Origin: Clostridiales bacterium
GTDB taxonomy: Bacteria; Bacillota; Clostridia; Peptostreptococcales; JAAYPU01
Length of the DNA stretch: 5,342 nucleotides
Direction: 5' to 3'
NCBI GenBank assembly: GCA_012519645.1
Contig: JAAYPU010000180.1
Coordinates: forward strand, 1-5,342
In this document: one piece after another, positions 5,281 through 5,342 of the stretch
Numbering within the stretch: position 1 is the first letter of the stretch
How the letters are laid out: every line of letters begins with the position of its first letter
Position numbers and translations under genes: made by a program
The notes under the pieces: generated by a model
What the model was told of the DNA's origin: nothing
The model's input: only the letters and a program-made list of their open reading frames with translations
Databases searched by the model: none

Positions 5281-5342
5281 GAAATTACAACCCCGATAGC
5301 AATAACTGACCTTATGGAGCGAGGAATGGACAGAGTTTTTGA
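5278..5342 (+). pseudogene. leuC: Inverted fragment of the leuC 5' region
   Basis: Read on the plus strand from 5281, the codons give EITTPIAITDLMERG then MDRVF. The CAT at 5278-5280 supplies a preceding His, as in the HEVTSP segment of E. coli LeuC as I recall it. This is the N-terminal LeuC segment expected about 10-12 residues before the KDSKTAEQ block that begins the minus-strand part. The fragment therefore belongs to the same gene but in opposite orientation, and it runs off the window. The join lies within the palindrome TCATGA (5277-5282). Confidence 0.85.

Overview
The window is an AT-rich stretch in which every convincing gene lies on the minus strand. Gene content, codon use, AGGAGG-like ribosome binding sites and strong intrinsic terminators suggest a low-GC Gram-positive bacterium of the Clostridia type. 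I cannot name a genus.

Reading in the direction of transcription (high to low coordinates): leuC (large subunit of 3-isopropylmalate dehydratase, HacA/archaeal-type family, 5' end missing) and leuD (small subunit) are 14 bp apart and form an operon. The operon closes with a strong hairpin terminator at 3552-3591. Next comes a separate transcription unit for a DUF4153-type polytopic membrane protein. Its frame is open for about 600 codons except for one in-frame TAG, which splits it into a 197-residue N-terminal part and a 383-residue C-terminal part. A small helical protein of about 71 residues follows, with its own promoter candidate and a hairpin terminator at 1167-1192. The last gene encodes a fumarylacetoacetate hydrolase (FAH) family enzyme with an intact metal site. 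The final 160 bp downstream of it carry short tandem repeats and no gene.

LeuC and LeuD together form the [4Fe-4S] isomerase of leucine synthesis. The FAH enzyme probably acts on a small 2-oxo acid and sits in its own transcription unit. The DUF4153 protein and the 71-residue protein have no assignable function, and nothing ties them to the leucine pathway.

The two strongest observations are both breaks in otherwise ordinary genes. First, leuC is interrupted at about 5278-5282. The last 62 bases of the window encode the missing N-terminal part of LeuC, but on the plus strand, so the 5' end of the gene is inverted relative to the rest; the join falls on the palindrome TCATGA. This looks like a fold-back chimera or a small inversion at a contig edge. 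Second, there is the single amber codon in the DUF4153 gene. I found no convincing new biological system here.
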